From Acidobacteriota bacterium (GTDB lineage Bacteria; Acidobacteriota; Terriglobia; Terriglobales; Acidobacteriaceae): a stretch of DNA of 12,386 nucleotides. Position 1 is the stretch's first letter. Every line of letters starts with the position of its first letter. Both the position numbers and the translations under genes were made by a program. The stretch is from the NCBI GenBank assembly GCA_003225615.1, contig QIAS01000071.1, forward strand, positions 25,477-37,862, given 5' to 3'. This document shows, in pieces, positions 5,690-12,386 of this stretch. The notes under the pieces were generated by a model. That model was not told the DNA's origin. It worked only from the letters and a program-made list of their open reading frames with translations, and did no database searches.

Positions 5690-6715
5690 CTATAAAAATA
5701 ACTTGCTGACGGAAGTCTCTTCGTGAATCGACTGAATCGCCCGGCCAATCAACCCCGCAATGGTGAGCACCCTGATCTTGGGCTCATTTCTTGCAGCGTC
5801 GGTCAGCGGGATCGTATTCGTCACCACCACCTCGGTAATGGGAGACTTGGAAATATTCTCCACCGCCGGTTCCGATAGCACCGGGTGCGAGGCGCAGGCG
5901 TAAACGCTGATCGCCCCGTTCTCAAGCAGGGCATTAGCCGTCTTCACCAGCGTTCCCGCTGTGTCGATCAGGTCGTCAATCACCAGACAACTGCGATCGC
6001 GGACGTCGCCGATCACGTGCATCACTTCGGCCACATTCACGTCCACGCGGCGTTTATCAACGATGGCCAGCGCCGCATCCATCTTCTTTGCGAAAAATCG
6101 GGCGCGCTCCACACCGCCGGCATCGGGCGAGACCACAGTCAGATTCGGCAAATTCATCTTCTTGAAGTGGTCTACCAGCACTGGCGACGCAAACAAATGG
6201 TCCACCGGAATATTAAAAAATCCCTGCAACTGCGGCGCATGCAGATCGACAATCAGAGCACGATGCGCGCCGGCCGTTGTCAGCAGATCCGCCACCAGCT
6301 TGGAGGAAATCGGCACCCGCGGCTTGTCCTTGCGATCCTGGCGCGCATAACCGAAATACGGGATCACCGCTGTAATCCGTCGAGACGAAGCCCGCTTGAG
6401 CGCATCAATCATCAAAAGCAGTTCCATGAGATGCTCGTCCACCGGCCGGCACGTGGGCTGCATCACGAACACATCCGCGCCGCGGACGTTCTCCTGGATC
6501 TGAACGTAAGCCTCGCCGTCGGCAAAGCGCGTGACCTGGGCCTGGCCGCGCGTCAGGCCAAGAAAACTGCAGACCTCGTCGGCCAGCGGCTCATTGGCGG
6601 TGCCGCAGAAGATCTTGAACTTGTCATCCACGCGGGCACGTTGAGCCTTGCGTTCCGGCTTCTCGTCTGCGCCCATCTGAGTCTTCTTGTCCGTCGCTGT
6701 CGCTAAGGTTGCCAT
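5690..6715 (-). CDS. prs: Ribose-phosphate pyrophosphokinase (PRPP synthetase)
   Basis: The enzyme makes 5-phosphoribosyl 1-pyrophosphate from ribose 5-phosphate and ATP, for nucleotide, His and Trp synthesis. It has 341 residues against a usual 310-320. The extra is a polar N-terminal extension of about 30 residues before DKFKIFCGTANEPLA. Seen: FADGEAYVQIQENVRG (64-79), the ATP loop YFGYARQDRKDKPRVPISSKLVA (120-142), the metal-binding signature DLHAPQLQGFF (157-167), VVSPDAGGVERAR (194-206) and the PRPP loop VIDDLIDTAGT (245-255). The catalytic Lys/Arg region KRRVDVN is at 221-227. GGAGAG about eight bases upstream supports the ATG at 6715; a shorter start at residue 14 is possible. It leads rplY in a tight pair. 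ispE lies upstream across the tRNA gene. Confidence 0.97.
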   Translation of the reverse strand: MATLATATDKKTQMGADEKPERKAQRARVDDKFKIFCGTANEPLADEVCSFLGLTRGQAQVTRFADGEAYVQIQENVRGADVFVMQPTCRPVDEHLMELLLMIDALKRASSRRITAVIPYFGYARQDRKDKPRVPISSKLVADLLTTAGAHRALIVDLHAPQLQGFFNIPVDHLFASPVLVDHFKKMNLPNLTVVSPDAGGVERARFFAKKMDAALAIVDKRRVDVNVAEVMHVIGDVRDRSCLVIDDLIDTAGTLVKTANALLENGAISVYACASHPVLSEPAVENISKSPITEVVVTNTIPLTDAARNEPKIRVLTIAGLIGRAIQSIHEETSVSKLFL

Positions 6716-6755
6716 AATGTTTCTCTCCGTAGCTGGTTGACTACGTTATTGGCGA

Positions 6756-6775
6756 CTAGCCTCTAGCTGCTAGCT
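6756..6775. repeat. CTAG/AGCT short repeat in the prs leader
   Basis: CTAGC, CTAGCTG and CTAGCT units follow one another within 20 bases (CTAGCCTCTAGCTGCTAGCT). The tract is similar in style to the AGCT-type tract before pth (4826-4864). It lies between the tRNA-Gln gene and prs. Significance is uncertain because it is short. Confidence 0.35.
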
Positions 6776-6809
6776 CCCGGCGAAACGCACGCTACTACTC
6801 CTGAGTTTC

Positions 6810-6883
6810 TGGCTGGGCCGCTAGGATTCGAACCTAGACAAAGTGCTCCAAAGGCACTTGACCTACCATTAGTCGACGGCCCA
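6810..6883 (-). tRNA. tRNA-Gln (anticodon UUG)
   Basis: The 74-base gene folds as a full cloverleaf. The acceptor stem TGGGCCG/CGGCCCA includes the U1-A72 pair, and G73 with an encoded CCA follows; U1-A72 and G73 are known glutamine identity features. The D arm is GAC...GTC. The anticodon stem AGTGC/GCACT holds loop CTTTGGA with anticodon TTG, reading CAA and CAG. The T arm is CTAGG TTCGAAT CCTAG. It is transcribed in the same direction as ispE and prs, and starts seven bases from repeat copy C. Confidence 0.97.
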
Positions 6884-6890
6884 CCAAAGC

Positions 6891-6971
6891 ATTGTTGATT
6901 TTCGATGGTTGATTGTCGAATGAATGACCTCAAGATTTTCAATCAACAATCAAAAATCAACAATCAAAAAT
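6891..6971. repeat. Intergenic inverted repeat element, copy C (ispE-tRNA-Gln)
   Basis: The left arm (6891-6922) starts ATTGTTGATTTTCGATGGTT. The right arm (6935-6971) reads back as ATTTTTGATTGTTGATTTTT followed by GATTGTTGATTGAAAA. The right arm overlaps the 3' end of ispE and carries its stop codon. Same units as copies A and B; the 12-base centre differs. Confidence 0.8.
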
Positions 6972-7991
6972 TTTGCTCCAGTACTGCTGCCGCGTCAGCG
7001 TGGTCGTGATTTGGAATGGCACGCCGCTCTTCTCGAGCTTTGCCGCGCCTTTTTCGGCGGCTGTCCGCGACGCGAAAAGCCCGTAAATGGCCGCCCCGGA
7101 GCCAGACAGTGAGGCGTATACAGCCCCTCCGCGCTCCAGCAGACACTTGACCTCGCGCAATTCGGGATACTGAGGAAAGACGACCTGTTCGAAGTCGTTT
7201 TCTATCCCGGTACGGACGAGGTCGAGAAGTGGGCTCTCGGCCCGGCCCCTGCCACGCGCAGGGACACCGGATTTCGGCCTCCCAAGCTTACTTTCACCCT
7301 CGGGCAAACCGCTCAGCCAAGCGGAAACTCTACGGCTGAACATCAACATTCTATCGGAGTGGCTGCGGACCGTCAATTTCGGTGCGCCGCTTGCCGACCC
7401 ACTCCCAGCAGCATCGCGTTGCCCGGAAACCATCAAATCCCAATCCGCGAAGGCTTTTGGGGTTGAGACCCCGATCGGAGGCAGGGCAACAACACAAGCT
7501 GTGGGCGGAAGATTGGGAAGGGGATACACCTGCTCTCCCCTGCCCACGCCGAGAACCGTGCCTCCAACCAGAAAAAGTGGCAGATCAGACCCTGTCTCGG
7601 AGGCAATTCGCAGCTTCTCTGAGCCGGGAATCTGTTTCTTCAGCCCGCGCTCAAGTGCGATAAGGGCGGCTACGGCATTCCCCGACGCCCCGCCCAAGCC
7701 GCCCTGCACAGGCAGCTGTTTTTCAATCTCGATGAGCACTTGCGCTTTGACCTTAAGCGCCCCTAACGCACGCTCCGCCATGTGGTAGCAAGTGTTGCTT
7801 TCGTTCTGCGGAACACTCGGATCATTGCAGCGAATCTCGATACCCGATCCACGACCAATGGTCACGCGGACGATGTCGTGCAACCCAATCGTCTGATACA
7901 CAGTGTGAAGTTCATGAAAGCCGTCCGCGCGCAGCGCGCCAATGCACAATCCGAGATTGATCTTGGCGAAAGAGCGAACGGTTACAGTCAT
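6957..7991 (-). CDS. ispE: 4-diphosphocytidyl-2-C-methyl-D-erythritol kinase
   Basis: IspE is the ATP-dependent kinase of the MEP isoprenoid pathway. Seen: AKINLGL (9-15) with catalytic Lys10, the GHMP ATP loop PVQGGLGGASGNA (94-106), the GSDLPLF segment with Asp136, and the C-terminal GHMP motif LSGSGAAIYGLF (295-306). The ATP loop is slightly unusual, with GASGN where GGSSN is common. At 344 residues it is some 50 longer than typical. The extra lies at about 190-255, a Ser/Gly/Arg/Pro-rich insertion between the GHMP lobes. The last four residues and the stop are encoded by repeat copy C. No Shine-Dalgarno sequence is obvious before the ATG. TACAAT at 8004-8009 ends 12 bases upstream, so a near-leaderless transcript is possible. 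The peptidase gene ends 30 bp upstream. Confidence 0.94.
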   Translation of the reverse strand: MTVTVRSFAKINLGLCIGALRADGFHELHTVYQTIGLHDIVRVTIGRGSGIEIRCNDPSVPQNESNTCYHMAERALGALKVKAQVLIEIEKQLPVQGGLGGASGNAVAALIALERGLKKQIPGSEKLRIASETGSDLPLFLVGGTVLGVGRGEQVYPLPNLPPTACVVALPPIGVSTPKAFADWDLMVSGQRDAAGSGSASGAPKLTVRSHSDRMLMFSRRVSAWLSGLPEGESKLGRPKSGVPARGRGRAESPLLDLVRTGIENDFEQVVFPQYPELREVKCLLERGGAVYASLSGSGAAIYGLFASRTAAEKGAAKLEKSGVPFQITTTLTRQQYWSKIFDC

Positions 7992-8021
7992 GGCGACGAG
8001 CGCATTGTACAGTGAAACTGT

Positions 8022-9830
8022 TCAGCGAATTCGCGTCCTGCTCCTTCTCAGCGGCTTTGGTTTTGCCGCGGGCGCGGTCTTTGCCGTTAGCTCGTCGGCC
8101 GTAACAAAAAGCGGCTCGATGTCGGTGGGAATCCCTTCCAGCCTGCTCAACGCCTTCCGCACATTGGGACGCACTACGCCCGATTCATCCAGCATCTTTT
8201 TGGCGCCTTCATAATTCCCCTCTGCCTCCAAAGTCAGCAGATCATGATCAAGATCGCGCACGGCCGCCTTGATCTTCCCGGCATTCAGCGCGAAGGTGCC
8301 ATCTGACTGCTCCACAAATGCGCCTTTGTCCGTCAGATAATTGAACTGCAGCGCCATTCCTTTTCCATGCGCGTCGTTGAGCCCAAAACGCAAGCTGCGA
8401 AATGCTGACGCCAGATAAGTAACGTACAACTGGCGCTCAGCGGCTCCATCCGCTGGCAGCACGTTTTCGAGCCCCATCTCTTTCGCGTGGTCCATCATGT
8501 ACTGCAGGGCAAAAAGTCCGGTGACGTCCGCCTTGGCTTCTTCGATTGCGCTGTACAGTTCTTTCAACTCTTCCCGCGCCGTCGTATTGCGCCCTTGCAC
8601 CTGGATCTGATGAGGCCCGAGGCCATGCATTAACTCGTGCGCCACTGTATGCGTGAAAAATGAACTGAAGTTCACATCCACCATGGAAGACCTGGACAGC
8701 ATGTGGCGGGCAATGGGCAAAAGGGTGCTGCGGAATTTGGCCTCCTGCACATTTTTCAGCATTACCCGTTTGCTTCCCTTTTGCTGTACGACGCGCTCGT
8801 CATTCGGCAGGTTATAGGCGGCGGTCTGCACCCCATGAGCCCCATCTCCTGCGGCAAAAATTTCATCTACCACCCGGATCGGGGCGGCCGCTCCCAGCTT
8901 GGGATTGCGGTATTGCGGATCTATGGGCAGATTATTTTCAATGTCCTGCAAATGTTGCGTGAAGGCGCCCAGCTTGGCCGTCTCTTGGTCGTCTCGCAAA
9001 TTGACATAGGCTTCAAAGGCGGCTTTGTAGCCGAATAACTCGTCGTTGTAGGTCTCGTAAGGGCCGATCGTGATATCGAGCGGCGCATCCAGATCCATCC
9101 ACGCGAGATCGCTTTCGTAGTAATCGTTAGACAGAAAGGCGTCGGCACGCAGCGTAAGAAATTTCTTCAGTGATGGGTTGTCTGTCAGGCCGGCTGCTTC
9201 TCTGAGGAGGTCAGCGGCGCGCGTAAGGTCACTTTTATATTCTTGGCTGTAGGGAACCGCCTGCAGTTGGTCACGTATCTGCTCCGGCGATCGCTCCGCG
9301 CCCTTGCCTTTGGCAGGCTTGGACTTCCATCGGATCACGGTGAAGAAGTTCTTGGCCTGCTCCTGTTCGTCAGCAGGCAAGGAAGAAAGCCAGCTTTCGA
9401 ACTGCTCTTTGGTCATGTTCTCCGGATAGAAGTTCGCGGCCAAGGGCTTTCGTGGTGGAACTCCGGGCAGGAATGCCTTGTTATCGTCGAGTTCCGACCA
9501 CGGTCCCTTGTTGATCCAAAAATAATGCAAGCGAGCCTGGCCGAGCGGGGTTCGATCTTTCTGCAGCTTGGCATACAGAACCGGATTCCCGCCCCACAAC
9601 TGCTGCAGGAAAATATCATTCAGCAGATGGGCGGATTCAATCAGCTTCGTCAGAGCTCGCCGGTCTCCCGGCGAGAGCTTAGAGGTGTCCACGCGGAACT
9701 GCGTGGGGGCAAAACGGGCCGCCATTTTCTGCAGTTCCGCAAGACCGGGCGTAGATGCCTGGTGCCGTGCTCCAGTCGCAAGGCCCAAAGATGCCAGAAG
9801 TAGAGGTGCGAAAAATGCTTGGATCTTCAT
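8022..9830 (-). CDS. Exported M49-like zinc metallopeptidase
   Basis: From ATG at 9830 this is a 602-residue protein with a signal peptide (about 1-20, KIQAFFAPLLLASLGLATGA), so it should act in the periplasm or outside. The zinc site is HELMH (398-402) within HTVAHELMHGLGPHQ. The third ligand motif EEAKAD follows at 430-435, as in family M49 (dipeptidyl peptidase III and bacterial relatives). DITIGPYETYNDELFGYKAAFE (about 252-273), another block typical of these proteins, lies in front. Classical DPP III has HEXXGH; this one has the shorter HEXXH. The C-terminus ends in a basic tail (KPKPLRRSRTRIR). A TTG at 9860 would add ten residues but would spoil the signal peptide; GGGG lies seven bases before the ATG. 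Peptide cleavage is inferred from the motif; the substrate is unknown. It lies upstream of ispE and divergent from the SurA-like gene. Confidence 0.82.
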   Translation of the reverse strand: MKIQAFFAPLLLASLGLATGARHQASTPGLAELQKMAARFAPTQFRVDTSKLSPGDRRALTKLIESAHLLNDIFLQQLWGGNPVLYAKLQKDRTPLGQARLHYFWINKGPWSELDDNKAFLPGVPPRKPLAANFYPENMTKEQFESWLSSLPADEQEQAKNFFTVIRWKSKPAKGKGAERSPEQIRDQLQAVPYSQEYKSDLTRAADLLREAAGLTDNPSLKKFLTLRADAFLSNDYYESDLAWMDLDAPLDITIGPYETYNDELFGYKAAFEAYVNLRDDQETAKLGAFTQHLQDIENNLPIDPQYRNPKLGAAAPIRVVDEIFAAGDGAHGVQTAAYNLPNDERVVQQKGSKRVMLKNVQEAKFRSTLLPIARHMLSRSSMVDVNFSSFFTHTVAHELMHGLGPHQIQVQGRNTTAREELKELYSAIEEAKADVTGLFALQYMMDHAKEMGLENVLPADGAAERQLYVTYLASAFRSLRFGLNDAHGKGMALQFNYLTDKGAFVEQSDGTFALNAGKIKAAVRDLDHDLLTLEAEGNYEGAKKMLDESGVVRPNVRKALSRLEGIPTDIEPLFVTADELTAKTAPAAKPKPLRRSRTRIR

Positions 9831-9880
9831 CGGTTTACCCCAGCTGCCGCCGACTGGCAACCAACAAGCGAAAGGTGATA

Positions 9881-9886
9881 ATCATA
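9881..9886 (-). promoter_or_regulatory. Possible -10 element for the M49-like peptidase
   Basis: TATGAT lies on the - strand 50 bases upstream of the ATG at 9830, in the 166-base divergent spacer (9831-9996). It matches the -10 consensus at five of six positions. No good -35 is seen, so confidence is low. Confidence 0.25.
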
Positions 9887-9903
9887 ACAAGGAGTGACAG
9901 TGG

Positions 9904-9930
9904 CCCCGGTGACCGTACCGGGGTTACAAT
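9904..9930 (+). promoter_or_regulatory. Inverted repeat and -10 in front of the SurA-like gene
   Basis: CCCCGGT (9904-9910) and its exact reverse complement ACCGGGG (9917-9923) enclose six bases. TACAAT, five of six to a -10 box, follows at 9925-9930, 66 bases before the ATG at 9997. The repeat would cover the spacer of that promoter, where an operator often lies. No -35 matching TTGACA is seen. The repeat could instead be a hairpin in a leader. Confidence 0.35.
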
Positions 9931-9996
9931 TACTCAAAGAACAATCAACTTACCTGCCGAATCCAGGTTTTGGTGAACAGCCGTCGGGACAATCCT

Positions 9997-11115
9997 ATGA
10001 AGAAATTCGCACTTCTTTTCGTTTTTATTTGCTGCACAGCGATGCTCCTCAACGCAGACTCCATCGTTGAGGAAATTATCGCCCGGGTAAATAACCAGAT
10101 CATTACGCGTTCCGAATACCAGCGGGAGCGCGAGCAGCTAAAACAGGAAGCCCAGCAGCAGGACCCAGCCAACGCTGAGAAAATCGTGGCTGAGCGCCAG
10201 AAGGACGTTTTGCGAGGCCTGATCGACCAGCAGTTGCTGCTGGAAAAAGGCAAAGACCTGGGCATCACTGCTGACACGGAGCTGGTGAAGAAGCTCGATG
10301 AAATGCGTAAGCAGATGAATCTTGAGAACATGGAGGATCTGGAAAAGGCTGCGCAGGCGCAGGGAGTCTCTTACGAAGACTTCAAGCAGAATATGCGCAA
10401 TCAGATTATTACCCAGCAGGTTATTGGCCGCGAGGTTGGCTCACATCTTTCTATTGGCAAGGAAGAAGAGCAGAAGTTCTACGACGAGCATAAAGCCGAG
10501 ATGGAGCATCCGGAGCAGATCAAGCTCAGCGAAATTTTGATTGCCCCGCAAAAGCCGCCGGCTCAAGCGCAAAAGGACCCGAACGCTCCGCCCGCTGCTC
10601 CGCCCGCTGACGACGCCCAGTCGCTGGCCGCCGCGCAGGCCAAGGCTGAAAGTCTCCTCGCAGAAATTCGCAAAGGCGCCAGCTTCGAAGACGTAGCGAA
10701 GAAAAACTCCGATGGCCCCACCGCGGCGCAAGGCGGCGATTTGGGCATTTTCAAACGCGGGATGCTCGCTAAGGAACTTGAAGAGAAAACGTTCGCCATG
10801 AAGCCGGGCGAGATTACGGACGTGATCCGCACCAAGCAAGGTTTTGTGATCCTCAAGGTGGCGGAACACCAGGCTGCGGGCGTGCCCACCATGAAAGAAG
10901 TGGAACCGCGTATCCAGGACGCACTCTACATGCAGAAGCTCGATCCCGCGCTGCGGGCCTACCTGCGAAAGCTGCGAGAAGACGCCTATATCGACATCAA
11001 GCCGGGATACGTGGACACCGGTGCCAGCCCCAATCAGACCAAACCAGTCGAGACCACGACGAAGGAAGCCAGCGCCAAGAAGCTCAAAAAGAAGAAGAAG
11101 TTCGGGCTGTTTTAG
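9997..11115 (+). CDS. SurA-like periplasmic peptidyl-prolyl isomerase/chaperone
   Basis: The 372-residue protein has a signal peptide (KKFALLFVFICCTAMLLNA, cleavage likely before DSIVEE). The N-terminal SurA chaperone region covers about 21-165: IIARVNNQIITRSEYQRE, LIDQQLLLEKGKDLGI. One parvulin-type isomerase domain covers about 171-290: IKLSEILI, ASFEDVAKKNSDGPTAAQGGDLGIF, MKPGEITDVIRTKQGFVILKV. A Pro/Ala-rich insertion (PPAQAQKDPNAPPAAPPADD, about 187-206) interrupts the first parvulin strand-helix connection. The C-terminus is basic (KKLKKKKKFGLF). Members assist outer-membrane protein folding. E. coli SurA has two parvulin domains; only one is present here. A TTG at 9970 is in frame, but the ATG fits the signal peptide and follows GGGA. 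Confidence 0.9.
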   Translation: MKKFALLFVFICCTAMLLNADSIVEEIIARVNNQIITRSEYQREREQLKQEAQQQDPANAEKIVAERQKDVLRGLIDQQLLLEKGKDLGITADTELVKKLDEMRKQMNLENMEDLEKAAQAQGVSYEDFKQNMRNQIITQQVIGREVGSHLSIGKEEEQKFYDEHKAEMEHPEQIKLSEILIAPQKPPAQAQKDPNAPPAAPPADDAQSLAAAQAKAESLLAEIRKGASFEDVAKKNSDGPTAAQGGDLGIFKRGMLAKELEEKTFAMKPGEITDVIRTKQGFVILKVAEHQAAGVPTMKEVEPRIQDALYMQKLDPALRAYLRKLREDAYIDIKPGYVDTGASPNQTKPVETTTKEASAKKLKKKKKFGLF

Positions 11116-11212
11116 TTTAAGCTGGCTGCTCCAGCGGCCATCAGACCAACCTCAGCCACAGGCGTTGCACTCCATCACCCTGGCCGGTCGGCAGCGCCAC
11201 GGGAACAGGCCC

Positions 11213-12373
11213 ATGAAGGATTTCTTCATTTGCAATTGCGCCCAGCAGGAAAACAAGGTCATCACTTCCAGCTTTGTCGTTATTGCCAAACAAGTTAAGC
11301 CCAAGAAAACCGGCGAGCCTTACCTCGCGCTTACCCTGGGCGACCGCACAGGCCAGATCGAAGCCAAGATGTGGGACAACGTCGCGGACGCCATCGACGT
11401 CTTCGATCAGGACGATTACATCAAGGCCAAAGGCCTCATTAACAAGTACAAGAATCGTTTTCAGTTGACGATCCACAAGCTGCGCCGCCTGCAGGACGGG
11501 GAAGTCGAATTCGCCGACTACCTGCCAAAAACCACCAAGAATCTGGACGAACTCTGGCAAACGCTAACCGACTTCGTTGCCAGCTTTAAGAATCCTCATC
11601 TCAAAGCGCTGTTGCAAAGTTTCATGACAGACGCCCAGGTAGCGGAGGCATACCGCTGCGCCCCTGCGGCCAAGACTCTGCACCATGCTTACATCGGCGG
11701 TCTGCTGGACCATGTGGTATCACTTTTTCGCTCCTGCGACCTGGTATCGCGCAATTATCCGCAAGTCGATCGCGATCTGCTCCTGACCGGGGCATTTCTG
11801 CATGACATTGGCAAAATCCACGAACTGGCCTACACCCGCTCGTTTTCCTACACGACGCGCGGGCAGTTGCTGGGGCATATGATTATTGAGATCGAGATGC
11901 TGCACGCCAAGGTCGCGCAGGTGCCCGGATTTCCGGAAGAGCTGAAAACTTTGTTGGAGCACCTCATCATCAGCCACCACGGACAATACGAATTCGGCTC
12001 TCCCAAACTACCCATGTTTCCGGAAGCGCTCATGCTCCACTATCTGGATGATCTTGACTCGAAAATGGAAAGCATGCGCGCCCACTTCGAACGGGAGGCA
12101 GATTTGGAGAGCCCCTGGACCAGCTATAATCCCTCGCTGGGACGGCCTTTACTGAACAGCGCCAAGTTTCTCCATAAGAACGGCGCGGCGGCGCCCGTAA
12201 GCGCTTCTGCCGCGGCGGCATCATCCTCGCCCGCTGCGGTTGGCAATTCCCCGCCGGATGCGACACTAAGTTTGTCTCTGAACCAAACTCCAACACTTCC
12301 CGGATTAGACCCTTTGCGCGAGAATAGGGATATCACTCCGGCCACAGCACTCACACGCGAGGAAGAGATCTGA
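11213..12373 (+). CDS. OB-fold and HD-domain nuclease, YhaM-like
   Basis: Starting at ATG 11213, the protein has 386 residues. An N-terminal OB-fold nucleic-acid-binding domain covers about 14-95: VITSSFVVIAKQVKPKKTGEPYLALTLGDRTGQIEAKMWD. An HD metal-dependent phosphohydrolase domain follows at about 155-285. Its likely metal ligands are H167, H197-D198 (GAFLHDIGKI), H222, H255/H256 and D279-D280. This architecture is that of YhaM, a 3'-5' exoribonuclease of Firmicutes. The 65 C-terminal residues are Ala/Ser/Pro-rich, absent from YhaM, and probably disordered. The frame stays open upstream to 11021, but that part overlaps the SurA-like gene and is Arg/Pro-rich nonsense-like sequence; GGGAA eight bases before 11213 supports the shorter start. 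It follows the SurA-like gene by 97 bp and may share its transcript. Confidence 0.9.
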   Translation: MKDFFICNCAQQENKVITSSFVVIAKQVKPKKTGEPYLALTLGDRTGQIEAKMWDNVADAIDVFDQDDYIKAKGLINKYKNRFQLTIHKLRRLQDGEVEFADYLPKTTKNLDELWQTLTDFVASFKNPHLKALLQSFMTDAQVAEAYRCAPAAKTLHHAYIGGLLDHVVSLFRSCDLVSRNYPQVDRDLLLTGAFLHDIGKIHELAYTRSFSYTTRGQLLGHMIIEIEMLHAKVAQVPGFPEELKTLLEHLIISHHGQYEFGSPKLPMFPEALMLHYLDDLDSKMESMRAHFEREADLESPWTSYNPSLGRPLLNSAKFLHKNGAAAPVSASAAAASSSPAAVGNSPPDATLSLSLNQTPTLPGLDPLRENRDITPATALTREEEI

Positions 12374-12386
12374 CGGCAGCGACCGT

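Noticed and set aside
4738..5709. A 323-codon + strand open frame opposite rplY
   Set aside because: It is the shadow of a Glu/Lys/Ala-rich gene, whose complement gives long Leu/Ser-rich open frames. rplY and pth are unmistakable on the other strand.
5885..6706. A 273-codon + strand open frame opposite prs
   Set aside because: prs shows every family motif on the - strand; the + frame is His/Arg-rich antisense sequence.
11021..11212. A longer start for the YhaM-like protein, adding 64 residues
   Set aside because: The extension overlaps the SurA-like coding region in another frame, and its Arg/Pro/Ser-rich composition looks like an out-of-frame reading. The OB domain begins after the ATG at 11213.

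Overview
The window looks like chromosome from an Acidobacteriota bacterium, probably Terriglobia (Koribacter-like). This rests on gene order and on the character of the proteins and intergenic repeats, not on a database search. Base composition is moderate to slightly high G+C and looks even across the window. No phage, plasmid, transposase or CRISPR signal was seen. Ten genes plus a 5'-truncated-by-window eleventh and one tRNA read leftwards (- strand); two genes read rightwards at the right end.

Right to left on the - strand: an exported M49-like zinc peptidase (8022-9830), ispE (6957-7991, isoprenoid precursors), tRNA-Gln(UUG) (6810-6883), prs (5690-6715, PRPP synthesis), rplY/ctc (4918-5676, 5S-binding L25), pth (4260-4823, peptidyl-tRNA hydrolase), rpsF (3814-4206), rpsR (3287-3670) and rplI (2696-3148). 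The stretch from ispE to rplI is a translation and housekeeping cluster. The ssb gene commonly found between rpsF and rpsR is absent from this stretch. Next comes a likely separate operon: an ECF sigma factor (1734-2447), its zinc-finger membrane anti-sigma factor with a C-terminal HEAT-repeat domain (755-1693), and a secreted DUF4097-type repeat protein (1-687) that runs off the left edge. These three probably form a cell-envelope sensing module.

On the + strand, transcribed divergently from the peptidase, lie a SurA-like periplasmic peptidyl-prolyl isomerase (9997-11115) and a YhaM-like OB-fold plus HD-domain nuclease (11213-12373).

The least expected content is intergenic. Three long, imperfect A/T-rich inverted repeats built from TTGATTGTTGA-type units sit directly behind the stop codons of rpsF, rpsR and ispE; in ispE the repeat even encodes the last residues and the stop. 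A perfect 28-bp palindrome and a tract of AGCT-type short repeats fill the pth-rplY spacer up to the pth start codon. The anti-sigma leader holds a small hairpin that could bring a distant Shine-Dalgarno sequence to correct spacing. No intergenic gap exceeds 300 bases; the largest are 2448-2695 and 9831-9996.
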